Assembly (NCBI GenBank): GCA_911728435.2
Contig: OU452200.1
Span: forward strand, 40,067,715-40,131,714
Source of the DNA: Apoderus coryli
Lineage: Eukaryota; Arthropoda; Insecta; Coleoptera; Attelabidae
Direction: 5' to 3'
DNA: 64,000 nucleotides
The translations under genes and the position numbers were made by a program. Below, in pieces: positions 46,081 to 56,440 of this stretch (the first letter of the stretch is position 1; each line of letters begins with the position of its first letter). The notes below the pieces were generated by a model, which ran no database searches, had not been told where the DNA came from, and was given only the letters and a program-made list of their open reading frames with translations.

Positions 46081-46122
46081 GGTCATACATGTTTCGAGAC
46101 CGGGGGTCTCATCATCAGTGAC
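46081..46122 (-). ncRNA. Hammerhead-ribozyme-like motif, best copy
   Basis: Minus strand: GTCA, CTGATGA, T, GAGACC, loop CCC, GGTCTC, GAAAC, ATGTA, TGAC. Stem I (GTCA/TGAC) and stem II (GAGACC/GGTCTC) are perfect. ACATGT is the palindromic stem III region and the cleavage position would be after GTA. Sequence order equals a type-I hammerhead except for one T after CTGATGA. Confidence 0.68.
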
Positions 46123-46159
46123 TTAATACAGAAGCGAAGGAAGTTTACACATTTACATA

Positions 46160-47758
46160 CACTATTGGACAAAAGTAGAGCACACTTTCGAAAAATTAGA
46201 CAAATCTCGATTTTATAATATTAAATGCATGATATCGTATTTAAATACGTCGTATCTTAAATATCAACGTAGGCTGCTATTATCGACGGCAACAGCTTTT
46301 TGCAACAATCAAAACAAATGAACTGATATTGACGTAAACTTTTAATACAATATTGTAATGCGTCAAAAGTAACGCAACATATTAATATTTGCGTAAAAAA
46401 GAAAGGTTTTAGTGACAGTAAAGGTTCAAATATTTTTGCTGAGCTTATTTTTTGTTTAATTCATATTTCTGTGCTGGATTAATCATGCCAAGCGGTATTC
46501 CAATTTCGAAAGAATTAAAACAGAGAGTAGTGATTGCACACTTGTAAGGTACAATACAAGCCCAATTGCAAGACGGTTTGTTTTTACCCAGCGTATCCAA
46601 AATAATTTCAAGTTCCAATGAAAGGGGACATTTAGAGAATATACCGTAATCGGCAAGCTCGAGAAAAACAACAACTGGACAGACAGACGCCTTAAAAGAA
46701 TCCTTGGATGTTTGCACCTAGAATAATTGCTGAAATTCCCGAAATTGAGGATAGTCCACGGACAGTTCAAAGAAGGTTGATAGACGCAAAGTTATTTAGT
46801 AAATGCCCGGCTAAAAAGCCGCTTATTTCGGCAAGAAATGGAGTGACTAGGCTTGAATTTGCACGTGAACATTTAAATTGGACAGTAGACGATTGGGAAA
46901 AAGTGTTATTTAGCGATGAAACGCGTTATAAAATGTTCAATTCTGATAGAATGAAGCATATAAGACGGTCAATCAATCCAAGGTTTCATTCCAAATACGT
47001 TACACCCACAGGTAAAGGCAATGTTTTCCATGGAATGGGGTGGGTCCTTTAAACTTCATTAATGACACCCTGGATCGATTTGTCTATAGACATCTAATGC
47101 AAAATGTAATGTTGCCTTATGCAGAGTGGGAAATGCCGTTGCATTTTATTTTCTAATAGGATAACGATCCAAAACACTTCCGAATTGTTCAAGAGTGGTT
47201 TCAAGAAAATAACGTTCTGGTTTTGGAGTGGACGCCACTATATCCTCAGAGATTATATTTTATTTAAAATCTATGTGAAGAAGTTGAGCGTGGAATTCGT
47301 ACACAAGTATTCACAAATAAACCATCATTGGTAAATAAAATCAATGGAGTTTGGAGAAACCTTTCCGAAAATACTGTCCAAAAATTGATAGCTTCAATGC
47401 TGCGATGGTGCTGGCAAATAATAAATAATGGATATTCTATTAATTATTAACATAATACTTCTAGCTATTTTAATTATTTAATGTGTTTAATGTTTTTTTT
47501 TATCGTAATATGTAAAATAAAGTACTGTTGACACAATTTGTTGCTTTACTTTTGTCGCACTTCATTTCGTCGATCTTTATAATTATAAATATTTCTGTAC
47601 CTGCATTTCATTTAAAGTGTACCAAAATATTTTGAAATATTACTAATATTAAGGATAATATTTCATTAAAATTAACTGGGGATTACAATAATATTTAATT
47701 AGTTTTTCAAATTCAAAGAAATAAAAGCACTTTGTTGCTCTACTTTTGTCCAATAGTG
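46160..47758 (+). mobile_element. Tc1-family element
   Basis: Terminal inverted repeats CACTATTGGACAAAAGTAGA and its complement, flanked by TA (46158, 47759). Length 1599 bp, normal for Tc1. It sits inside the Penelope-derived element. Confidence 0.9.
46485..47450 (+). pseudogene. Tc1 transposase, multiply frameshifted
   Basis: Start MPSGIPISKELKQRVV, then the HTH/linker RTVQRRLIDAKLFSKCPAKK, LTRLEFAREHLNWTVDDWEK-like sequence, VLFSDETRYKMF with the first Asp, HF-F-QDNDPKHF with the second, and VLEWTPLYPQRLYFI where WP..SPDLNPIE is expected. The last box is altered and stops interrupt it. It ends LRWCWQIINNGYSINY. Confidence 0.85.
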
Positions 47759-47846
47759 TAGATAAAGAATTTTGTGTGGAGTAGACGCTTTTTATTTCCT
47801 ACAATAATTTATTATTATTATTCCACATTTAAAAAAATATTCTTAC

Positions 47847-48010
47847 CGTGCAAGTATCTTTTCCAGCTTCGCCTCCAGCACATATAAAGGTTTCATGCAA
47901 TTTAAAGAATTGTCCCAACCGTGTTGTTCTTAACGCTGTTTGGCATTGCTCTCTTTGAACAATCGGCAATTCTATCTTTTTAAGTATAACCTGATAACGA
48001 CCCAATTTCC
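47847..48010 (-). CDS. Clip-domain serine protease homolog, exon before last
   Basis: The exon encodes [55 protein letters not shown]. It is the S1 segment between the GWGKDVFG and GDGGSP motifs, with conserved cysteines. [11 protein letters not shown]....CQ.ALR.TRLG is characteristic of PPAF-II-type homologs. Acceptor TTTCAG (phase 1, completing Gly from the previous exon) and donor ACG/GTAAGA (phase 0). Confidence 0.96.
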
Positions 48011-48171
48011 CTGAAAAATTTAGTATTAAATCAAAGCGATAATACATTTTCAAAATACATTTTACTTTTATAAGCACACAAGGAAAAAAAATCGGTTGTG
48101 TCGCCCCAGAACATTCCCGACAAGATACGAGGGTTGCTTTTTATATTTCGGGATTAGAGAACAAAAACAAA

Positions 48172-48479
48172 TATTTAAACGAAAAACGCTGTCTTGTGGT
48201 ATTCCGCAACAAGACCGTCCTACTACACTTATGCTATATGGCTTCCTAGCCATACTGATGAGAACTGTCCGAGTTCGAAAGCAGATAGAATTTCCAATCC
48301 AAACACAACAGAAAATTGTTTTGGACATAGTCCAATTCGTTTTCTAATACACCAACTGTTAATATCCAGTCAGTCAAAGTTTTGCACTTTCTGTTGGAGA
48401 AGACTCAATTCTACTGTTTCGACTTTGATTCGTCTCTTCAGTTGCGGAATACCGCAAGACAGCGTTTTTCGTTTAAATT
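48172..48479. repeat. Inverted-repeat insertion in the mariner
   Basis: Arms AAACGAAAAACGCTGTCTTG then GGTATTCCGCAAC at 48178-48210 are mirrored at 48441-48474. The centre is non-coding, about 230 bp. Confidence 0.65.
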
Positions 48480-48596
48480 TCAATCCGTGATTACTTGTGC
48501 GAACACATGGTAGAGATACACCATAGTGCAAGTTCTGCCTAACAGGCAAAGAATCACAAACATATTGAAAACAAATATTAATCATCGAAAATCACT

Positions 48597-49121
48597 TTAT
48601 TTTTTTTTCAAAATATTTCCCATGAACTTTTGCATGCGTTTGAACCAATTGGCGAAGCACTTTTGCCACTCTGATTGAGGTATCTCCAAAACATGCATTC
48701 TGAATGAAGCAACCGCTTCTTCAGGTGTCAAAAAACGTTGACCTCTCAGTTTGTTTTTTACGTACGGGAATAAAAAGAAATCATTCGGTGCCAAGTCAGG
48801 ACCATACGGCGGATGAATCTTCAAATCGATGTTTTGGATGCTCAAAAATGCAGTTGTTTGAGCCGATGTGTGAGAGCTCGCATTGTCATGGTGAAGAGTG
48901 ATCCGTCTTCGGCGGTTGGTTTTACTGATTTCTTGGAAGACAACTAGCAAACAAATGGTTGTGTACCACTCAGAATTGACTGTTCTGCGTTGTTCTAGTG
49001 GTACGGTTTCGGAAACACAACTGATTTTGAACAACTTCACGAAATTCGTCTTGGGGTGAACTACAACCACGATTGAATTCACCATACCATCGATAAACAC
49101 TGGTCCTTGATGGAACTTCAT
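48597..49121 (-). pseudogene. Mellifera-type mariner transposase, internally deleted
   Basis: The N-terminal HTH piece (VYRWYGEFNRGCSSPQDEF, another frame) is joined directly to VPLEQRRTVNSEWYTTICLL near 49010. About 150 residues, including the first catalytic Asp, are lost. The second and third Asp remain in ITLHHDNASSH and YGPDLAPNDFFLFPY, 34 residues apart (DD34D). The end VLEIPQSEWQKCFANWFKRM is intact. Confidence 0.88.
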
Positions 49122-49130
49122 CGCCCCTGA

Positions 49131-49876
49131 GTTAATCCACGTGGAAAGTTGTAAAACAAAGCAAGCTTGGGTGAGAAAAACTAAAAACTATTGCAATTAA
49201 ACTATTTAGTAACAATAATAACAAATAAATTAATAAAAATTTACATAAATATAAAAACTATCACTAAAGAAAAACTTCTGTTTACAATAATTGCTCAAAG
49301 TGTTTACCGCTGCAATGGATTTGGTTAAAAAAATTTTAATTTATGTGTTGTGTTACTAAATAGTTTCATTGCAATAGTTTTTATCATCCAAGCCTACTTT
49401 AAAAATTTACGTTTGCAAATCAAAATCTAAAAGCATGCATCAGAAATTGAAATTATTGCAAATATCTCGAAAATAGTTGCTCGGAGCGACATTCAGAAGG
49501 TATACCTTTTTTATGTAGCAATGATGAGAGAATTGATATTTTTAATAAAAACGTAAATACACTGAGGCACCAAAAAGTTACACGTGTTTTTATGTAATAA
49601 GAGTGCTGCAGAAAGCGCCCTCTACAATTCACATCAAAATTATCAACAAATTCAAATTCCTCGCTCCCAAAAACCCCCACCACATAATACCATGCAAAAA
49701 TATTGGTTGAAAACTAGGTTATTTAGGAAAATCGAACACGATATTACCACTTTGGCAGCCCTGTATCTTGGTTATTATCAACTTTTGGACAAAGGTAATT
49801 TTGGCCAAATCTCAATATTTTCACCCAAGGAATCTGCAGTTTTACTGTGTGCCATTAATTACGGGACACCCTGTAT
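49131..49876. other. No gene seen; ends in a CGGGACACCCTGTA terminus
   Basis: Intronic AT-rich DNA. GGGACACCCTG at 49862-49872 is an outer end of a CAGGGTGTCC-type element with no clear partner. Confidence 0.4.
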
Positions 49877-50090
49877 AATCAAAAATATATGACCTGCGTA
49901 ACGAAATAGAATTTTAGTAATTATATTTGCATTATTTTCATTATTTCCAATAAACTAACGTAACAAAGTAACTACTTTATTCAAAAATTAGAAAAAAAAA
50001 AGTATTGCCTGCAACTGGGATTCGAACCCATAACCTTCCGCATGCGAAGCGAACGCTCTACCAATGACGCCACAAAACCCTCTTTGAAAA
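49877..50090 (-). repeat. tRNA-Ala-derived SINE
   Basis: On the minus strand 50078-50005 carries an A box (TTGGTAGAGCG), a good anticodon arm TTCGC-TTCGCAT-GCGGA (anticodon CGC, Ala) and a B box GGTTCGAATCC (50018-50028). The acceptor stem does not pair, so it is a SINE head, not a tRNA gene. The body with ACGTTAGTTTATTGGAAATA and CGCAGGTCATATATTTTTGA recurs at 59470-59580. Confidence 0.7.
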
Positions 50091-50218
50091 TATTGTATTC
50101 TAATTGTAATAAGATATACGAAAATTTAGCAGTTGTGTCCACACCTATCACAGGGCTTAAACGATTCCAACCAAAAACTAATGGGTTCATCCTAGGACTG
50201 CCCAAAATCACATAATAA

Positions 50219-50390
50219 AATGTAGCTCAATTGGTTAAAGCGTTTGGGCGCTGCCGTGGAAGAATACATACAGGCACACAACCAGCCTTCCATCTTGAAA
50301 TGGTTTTAATCATCTCAGGGCAGTCAAAATGATTATGTCCGTCTTTATCTCATATTTTTTTCGCGCGATCACAATACTTTCCCTGTGCTG
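50219..50390 (+). repeat. Second tRNA-derived SINE-like sequence
   Basis: TGTAGCTCAATTGGTTAAAG is a classical tRNA D-arm/A box. No B box was found. The body continues to a TATTTTTTT stretch at about 50361. Confidence 0.45.
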
Positions 50391-50399
50391 GAAAGTAAA

Positions 50400-51002
50400 A
50401 ATCAAACAACCATAAAACCAAGAACTATTCACACCCACAAATCTTTCCAGTCACTGTCAAATTAAATCCACTTATTTGTAAATTCACGTTTCACAGGTCA
50501 AACCAGATGATGCACAGATCGTAATGTAGATATTTTGGATTCTCGAAGAGAACAGAAGTTGTTTACGTTATGAACGCTATAATCAAGAATATTAGAGAAA
50601 AAATCTAGAAGAATCTAGCTAAGATAAACAAAACATAAGGCACGATTCCCTCTGAGATTTGATCATCCCGATCAACATCAATCTTCGCTTTGGGTTTTTT
50701 ATGAATTTGCTCACCAGCCCCTACTCTGTAGCTTCAGCGAACGTCCATTCTGAGGATTGTACCATCAAGATTTATCAATTTTCTGAAAACCTTTTCGCTC
50801 GATCAGTCTGCAGCTGCCGGCTTCCTCAAAAGTGTTGATATTTGATCTTTGATATTCAACTTAAAACTGGTATTCTGTCTCTGCGTCAAAAAAAATCCAA
50901 CTGAACACTTCAAACTATTGATAGTTAACCGTATAGGTACTGTTAGAGGCTGATCTAGATTGTGAAAAAGGAAATTTCCCAACTTCTCTATTAAAGGCTC
51001 TC
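50400..51002. other. No gene seen
   Basis: Intronic DNA, slightly less AT-rich, without a recognised domain. It may include upstream LINE debris. Confidence 0.35.
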
Positions 51003-51275
51003 AATAAATTGCACGAGATTAGGGATTGGGTGGTTACATTTGATGAGGAATTGCCATTCATTCCTCACATTGAAAGTATAGTTGCTTCCGCTTTACAGTC
51101 GCTGAGATGTAACGTTAGAATTAGCAAATGCTTTCAAGATGTGTTATATTACGCTTTCGTAATAAAGCGTAAAAGGCATCAGGCGGTTATCAACGTGCTG
51201 GTCCCGATGCTCTATAGAATAAGGAAACTCCGCAGAAAAATAAATAAAAATAGAAGTGGCATAACAAGAAACTAA
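51003..51275 (+). pseudogene. LINE ORF fragment
   Basis: WVVTFDEELPFIPHIESIV then ASALQSLRCNVRISKCF resembles the LGV.FD..LTF..HI......A...L segment after the reverse transcriptase palm. Only about 60 residues match. Confidence 0.5.
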
Positions 51276-51471
51276 TCACAAAAATGTTTGTAGCTTAGAT
51301 TAGGAAAGAGAGGGGATACCGCACGTTCGTATATCTGAATGTATGGCAAGTGTTACGCTTTTAATGCGGCGGCCATTTTATAGGTGCTGAAAAACAGAAA
51401 ACTACGTTTGCATTTTTGATGATTTTATTTGTGAAAATTGGGAATAGAAATTTATTTTGTATATTAATAAA

Positions 51472-51542
51472 ATGGTACATTGTGTGGCTTTTGGATGCCC
51501 CAGTCCCAGTGATCAAAAGGAGTCCAAAATTTCGTTTAATAG
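51472..51542 (+). pseudogene. THAP-domain first exon of the family 2 element
   Basis: MVHCVAFGCPSPSDQKES then KISFNR, ending AG/GTAAAA. The CVAFGC...SDQK..KISF.RFP pattern is a textbook THAP start with both first zinc cysteines. A GCGGCCATTTT word lies 100 bp upstream. No further exon is seen. Confidence 0.75.
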
Positions 51543-52031
51543 GTAAAACTTAGAATGATGTATCAAGTCGCTTCTAGTTTTTATTAGTTTTTAATAATTA
51601 TAAGTAATCTTTAGGCTATTATCTTTTAGTATGTAGTATAACAGGTTTCAGTTTACCTAATTAAAACTGTTTGATACAACAATTCATTTAAAATCAACAT
51701 GATAAAGCATTATTTATTGATAGAAACCTCTATAGATGTTTACTTTACCAGGGGCGTAGACATTATATTTTTCCAAAAAAATGGTTTTTTACACATTTTT
51801 GCGTTAAAAGTGAATAAAATAATGTTACTTTAGCTTTTTAATTATTTCAATCTTTAGAACAACATGCACTAGATAGCCCAGCAAATCACATAATATACTT
51901 TTTAATAAAATCTATTTGTGTTAAATGTCTTAATGTTCGTGTATATTTCATAACAAAACTACAGTCTCAAAAATTAAATCCCATTCTCGAAATCAATTAG
52001 CAAAACTCATTCTATTTAAAGGACAATAAAA

Positions 52032-52247
52032 ATGGTATGTATTGGTGTTGTGTCTACTGCAGTACCTCTCACTCACAGATTATCTCTAACCGAAAAATCA
52101 GCATTATATAATATGATAATTAGATTTGTGAACAAACTACCAATCAGTATCAAAGAAATAAATAGATTGAAGATATTTAAGAATGAAGTTAGGAAATTAC
52201 TAGTGGAACTAGAACCATATCAATTGGCGGATTATTTTGATATGTAG
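52032..52247 (+). pseudogene. LINE ORF C-terminal tail inside P-like family 2
   Basis: TEKSALYNMIIRFVNKLPIS, then IKEINRLKIFKNEVRKLLVE, with a stop and a tail ending AAATAAAGAATTGTTATTAT. This is the last segment of a non-LTR ORF. Confidence 0.65.
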
Positions 52248-52820
52248 TTAGGAGTATCAATTTTTTTTTGTTTTTCTCTTTTTTGACGTCGTTTCATTTA
52301 TTTGTATGCTCGTGTGATTGTGGATATGTAGGTAGATTTATTTGAAATAAAGAATTGTTATTATTACTATTAATACATCAATATGCACATATCTTTGTTT
52401 ATTAAAACTATTAATCATCAAAATTAAATAAAATTTCAAAAATATATCACATAAGTTATGTATGTTACGCCTCTGAATCTAAGGGATAAGTGCTAGGTGG
52501 TAACACAACGACCGGCACAGTTACGGGTCCACTCTCTTTCCTTGTCTAAGGTTTGTAGCCTACATAACCTTTACATTTTTACTAATAAAATCTAACACTG
52601 TTGCCAATTGTTCGTTTTATTCATAGAATCAGAACTCGTATTTCACATCCCAGTGTAAATTTTTATTAGGGTTGGTCACAGTGTTCTTACATTGCAGAAC
52701 ATTACATGTTCATAAAATATTTAACGTCAATAAATCAATCAAATATAATATGATTCACAAAAATACAGTTCTACGAATATAAATGTGTGGCTACCCCGCG
52801 GAGGGATTTGTTTATATTTA

Positions 52821-52837
52821 CACGTCACGTTGACGTC
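52821..52837. promoter_or_regulatory. CRE-like half sites upstream of the THAP locus
   Basis: CACGTCACGTTGACGTC contains TGACGT on both strands, 111 bp before the THAP ATG. The surrounding 52791-52870 is unusually GC-rich for the window. Confidence 0.35.
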
Positions 52838-52947
52838 TGGAGTGCGAGTAGTGCTACGTACAGTTTTATAACGAGAATTAAGTGAACTTTACGAGACTCT
52901 TCTACTTTAATGCATTTGTAGTGTGTAAAACTGGTTTCCTTTAAATA

Positions 52948-53660
52948 ATGGGGAGAAAAAAGTGCTTAGTTTGCATGTCGAGTAATTTTCCGAGTAAGGT
53001 TACGTGTCACAAGTAAGTAGAATGGCGTAGATTTTGGGATTTTGCAGAGATAGTAGTTAACATGAGTTGTTTAAATATACTATACACCTAGTTGCAAAAT
53101 AGACAGTAATATAATAAGCAAAAATAATTGTAAATTCATAATATGCTTTATATTTCATAATTTCTTAATAAATAGTAGCATAATATCATCATACATGTAT
53201 AATGATATGCACAGACCTTTAAGTAAGTACCTTATGAAAAAGAGAAGATATGGGATGTGGTGCAAGTGGGCATTATGATCCTATATATTCTATTCATAGC
53301 ACTTATTCATGTTTTATTTATAGTATAGTAGAATAATTCTTGTAGGTTTCCCAGTGATCAAGCCGTTAGAAAAGAGTGGTGTACTTCTCTTGGTGTAAGT
53401 TTTGAAAGGGTCACTAAAAGTTTGCTCACAACATTTCAACCAAAGAGACATTAGAATTTTTGGAACACAAACATGCATATGGCACACAGCCATTCCTGTT
53501 CGCTATGTTCAGTAAGTTAATATTTTTGTGCGATTAGAAATATTACAATTTATTGAAAATATTTTTTAACAGATTATCCTCTGGATTATCGTCTACAGCT
53601 GAGGTTGCAAAAAATATGACATAAATGTAAACAGCCAGTTCTTCAGAATTTCTGTCTGCG
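52948..53660 (+). pseudogene. THAP-domain gene or P-like remnant, three exons
   Basis: Exon 1 (52948-53012) encodes MGRKKCLVCMSSNFPSKV then TCH and splits a Lys codon at AA/GTAAGT. Exon 2 (53346-53511) continues FPSDQAVRKEWCTSLGVSF, and in a shifted frame VCSQHFNQRDIRIF, then ends CA/GTAAGT. Exon 3 starts at 53573. Zinc ligands C..C and C..H are all recognisable, but a one-base shift near 53420 breaks the domain. After exon 3 a stop follows quickly. No terminal repeats were found, so a decayed host THAP gene is as likely as a transposon. Confidence 0.6.
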
Positions 53661-54289
53661 TCCGAAGTTGAGGATGAAAAGTATGTGCAAAACTATTCTT
53701 ATAACATACATACTGGTCACCGCAACAATGAATTAAAATTTGTGTTGTTTTTTTTTTCAGCGCGACCCAGCATAATGTGGAAACCCTATCCGTCTCAGAA
53801 ATTGAAAAAGAAAAATATGCACCTTAAACAGATTCAGCTTCTCAGGTCTAGGACAGATAAACTAAGTTTTTTGAGTTGGTTTCATAATAATTTTTATCTT
53901 GTCTAAACTCTGTAGAAACAGATTCAGTTTCTCAGGTCTAGGAAAGATAAACGATTCATTTCAAATATGGTTTATTATAATTAGTAAATGTTACAACAAA
54001 AATTCATAATTATATACCTTTGCATTTAATAATAAATATTTTCATAATATAGAAAGTGTTTCCTTTTAATCCCAGACATCTATTATTTAATAAATTATAT
54101 TCGAAAAAAATGCGACAGTTCCTGCTTAGGTATGTATTTATTATTGGAAACTACAACCACGATTACAAAAGAATTATACTGGCTTTTGTTTACATGCACT
54201 CCTTCTGTCATTAAAAAGTAAATATTGACCTTTATGTTATGAAGACAAACATTGAAATTAGATGACATTTCTATTTTTATTTATTTTTC
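53661..54289. other. No clear gene; direct repeat
   Basis: CAGATTCAGCTTCTCAGGTC then TAGGACAGATAAAC at 53828-53862 recurs with small changes at 53920-53953. Possible further exon-like pieces of the THAP locus (acceptor at 53759) have no recognised domain. Confidence 0.4.
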
Positions 54290-54560
54290 TGAGGGAAACT
54301 CCCACTGCGAAGCAAGCTACTCCTCATCAAGGCTGTCGTTCGGCCGATTATATCGCGACCGGAGCATGGGGAGAAGCCACTCGGTTCTACAGGTGGAAAC
54401 TGCGGAAGCAATGGCGAACAAGGTCATCAGAATGGCACTCGACGCACTATAGGAGACGATTGGACTAGTCAGACACAATCCAAGCGGAAGAATCGTCAGA
54501 AGTTCCAACATAGTTGAACAAACCAAACAATAAAAAACAGAAGACAAGAAGAGAGAGATC
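54290..54560 (+). pseudogene. Possible LINE fragment
   Basis: A more GC-rich stretch whose frame reads SKLLLIKAVVRPIIS, like the post-palm LP..SK.LLYK.V.RP...YG region of R1-type LINEs. The match is short. Confidence 0.3.
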
Positions 54561-54599
54561 AGCACTTTAATTTCAGAAATCGCCCCCCTGGCTATATGT

Positions 54600-54752
54600 G
54601 CCAGCTGTCTTATGGTCATTCAAAAAGGCCATAGATGGCGGTACTAGAATTTTTTCCATATGATTTTAAGTACGACACCAGATTTTCAGATTGTTCCACA
54701 GTGTAGTTTCTCTATAATCGGTCGAATCCCTTCCCGGTGGGACACCCGGTAT
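54600..54752. repeat. Transposon terminus (GGGACACCCGGTA) beside an SPH donor site
   Basis: 54660-54752 matches 35147-35238 (CACCAGATTTTCA, TTCCACAGTGT, TCGAATCCCTTCCCGGTGGG). The element ends 20 bp from the donor of the exon at 54773. Confidence 0.7.
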
Positions 54753-54772
54753 GTTATGTATTTGATACTTAC

Positions 54773-55041
54773 CAAATACATCTTTCCCCCATCCGGTAGC
54801 AAAACAGTTTCTTGAATTTATAAGTTGATTTTCGTCCGGAAGACAAACTGTACCGACATTTTCCGCACTATCAACGTTTGTCTGTAAAATTAAGAGTGCA
54901 ATGTCGTATATAACAGTTTGTTCATTGAATTGCGAATGTACAATAATATTGGATACGTCGCGTTCTTGATAGGGAAGTCGTTCTTTTGTGGTTTGGGTGT
55001 CCCATTCCCCTGCTCTGATTTTGATATCCCCAGTTTTGTAT
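54773..55041 (-). CDS. Clip-domain serine protease homolog, third exon seen (Asp exon)
   Basis: Encodes YKTGDIKIRAGEWDTQTTKE, RDVSNIIVHSQFN, YDIALLILQTNVDSAENVG, VCLPDENQLINSRNCFATGW and GKDVFG. DIALL holds the triad Asp. RAGEWDTQT and ENVG..CLP are hallmarks of the PPAF-II group. Acceptor TTTCAG/ATACAA completes Lys from the previous exon; donor TTTG/GTAAGT is phase 1. Confidence 0.97.
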
Positions 55042-55124
55042 CTGAAACGAATAAATAATGTATGCAACTCTGTAAGTATAGAAGAAAACTTCAAGTTACA
55101 GATGTTATTATTAATAAATATTAC

Positions 55125-55274
55125 TTGTAAACGCAGTGTGCAGCTGTTAATACTATATTTGATGCTATCAAAGAACCACCACATTCTAACATAGGTTGTT
55201 TGGAAGTTGGATTTAAGTTCTTTCTTAAAACTGCAACCATCCATGGAAATTCACCATATTGGGCCTCGTTATCA
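55125..55274 (-). CDS. Clip-domain serine protease homolog, second exon seen (His exon)
   Basis: Encodes [39 protein letters not shown] and [12 protein letters not shown] is the start of the S1-like domain and TAAHC holds the triad His. The acceptor is TTTTAG/TGATAA; the donor AA/GTAATA is a weaker form. The following intron is only 83 bp. Confidence 0.97.
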
Positions 55275-55396
55275 CTAAAACAACAGAATATTTAGAAGTT
55301 AATCAATTACGGTTTTTATATGTGAACCAAATTGATCTCATCTTAATGAGCACTCATACCAAATATTATTTTCACAACTAAAACTACAACTTTTTA
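55275..55396. other. Intron start, no feature
   Basis: Unique intronic sequence between the His exon and Helitron copy 3. Confidence 0.5.
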
Positions 55397-55661
55397 TCTC
55401 TCCATATCATATACCGTATGTAATATATTTATATGGAGACTATTAGTTTCATGAAATTTTTTTTTTAATTTCACCGGAAATACCTACTTGATTTTGGTAA
55501 TTTTATACATAAATAAGTAGTTTTAAAAAAATGTCTGTCTGTTTGTCTGACTGTATCCATGAAAACGCAAAAAACACTTAACCGATTTTAACCAAATTTG
55601 GTACAAAAATACTATTGGACATGGCAAGGAGCTGATTAGATTTTGTGAAACATTGAGCGTA
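55397..55661 (+). mobile_element. Helitron copy 3, 5' part
   Basis: A followed by TCTCTCCATATCATA is the canonical A/TC Helitron 5' end, better kept than in copies 1 and 2. The sequence breaks off at CATTGAGCGTA and resumes at 60584. Confidence 0.8.
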
Positions 55662-56440
55662 TGTAACATACATATTTTCTTGTATCCAATAGGTACCTAT
55701 AATAGAGAATCTAATAATCTTATTATTTACTAGTTTCTAAGAGAATTATACGAATACTATAGTAAGTTTTTCATATTTAAAAATATACCTGTTTATGCAT
55801 TTAGTTAAAATTGTGTGATATCGATTTTATGTTATGAGTAATTCCTTTTGTTATTTCAATTTCTATAAATTCTTTTGGCACAAATAAAAATAAATATATT
55901 AAAACAGATTGTTAAACGGGAAAGACGTGTTTTATTAAGAGGGGAATCTGAAATGGTTACTTACAAAAATGTCCGATGGTGGCGCTAGTGAATCTCATTG
56001 AATATCAAATTATTCATTTCTTAACTTAGAGTAATTTTCTAGAATATTTTAATACATTCTTCTCCTCAATAGGTGTCGCCAAAAATTAATACATAGTGGC
56101 ACAAAATATATTTCTATTTTGCGTAAATTATTTTCACATTCTTTTTTGTGCTAGCATTCTTATACGTTTGATGCTTATCTTCGCTTAGACTAGTTATAGT
56201 TATATACTATTATACATAAAAAGGATGAATGTAAAAAAACTGGTTTTATTTACGATAAATAGTCAAGATTTTTAAATATTTTCAACATATTATTTTTTTG
56301 CCAAGCCTCTAAATTTTCACAAATTGATGATTTGTGTGAAAACCGTAAAACATAGGTATATGACACCTTAAACTGAATCCCAGTTATTTTTGAGGGACTA
56401 TTAAATACTCCAATACAGGGTGTTCTATTTAAAAAACCAG

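Larger units (their letters stand above)
46014..47803. mobile_element. Penelope-derived element with nested Tc1
   Basis: Ends TGTAGAAAATGAAAACCG then TCTACTCCACACAAAATTC on the left, and the inverted TGTAGGAAATAAAAAGCG form on the right. The hammerhead-like motif is at 46081. Apart from the nested Tc1 only about 190 bp of element remain. Confidence 0.68.
48116..49130 (-). mobile_element. Mellifera-type mariner, truncated and interrupted
   Basis: The 3' terminus is at about 48116-48170 (ACGAGGGTTGCTTTTTATAT, the mellifera-mariner-like end). An unrelated 400-bp inverted-repeat block, 48172-48572, splits it at AAACAAATATT. The 5' end of the element is missing beyond 49130. Confidence 0.65.
51294..52550 (+). 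mobile_element. P-superfamily-like element, family 2
   Basis: Ends CTTAGATTAGGAAAGAGAG and the complement of CTTAGACAAGGAAAGAGAG, with a perfect 8-bp duplication GTTTGTAG (51286-51293, 52551-52558). 1257 bp. A THAP first exon is at 51472 and a LINE tail at about 51960-52350. Ends differ from family 1, but the size of duplication and the THAP exon place it in the same superfamily. Confidence 0.82.

Noticed and set aside
48068..48347. Two overlapping 80-residue frames
   Set aside because: They cover the mariner terminus and the inverted-repeat insertion; no domain.
50005..50078. tRNA-Ala gene
   Set aside because: A and B boxes and anticodon arm are good, but the acceptor stem does not pair and the body matches a dispersed repeat; called a SINE head.
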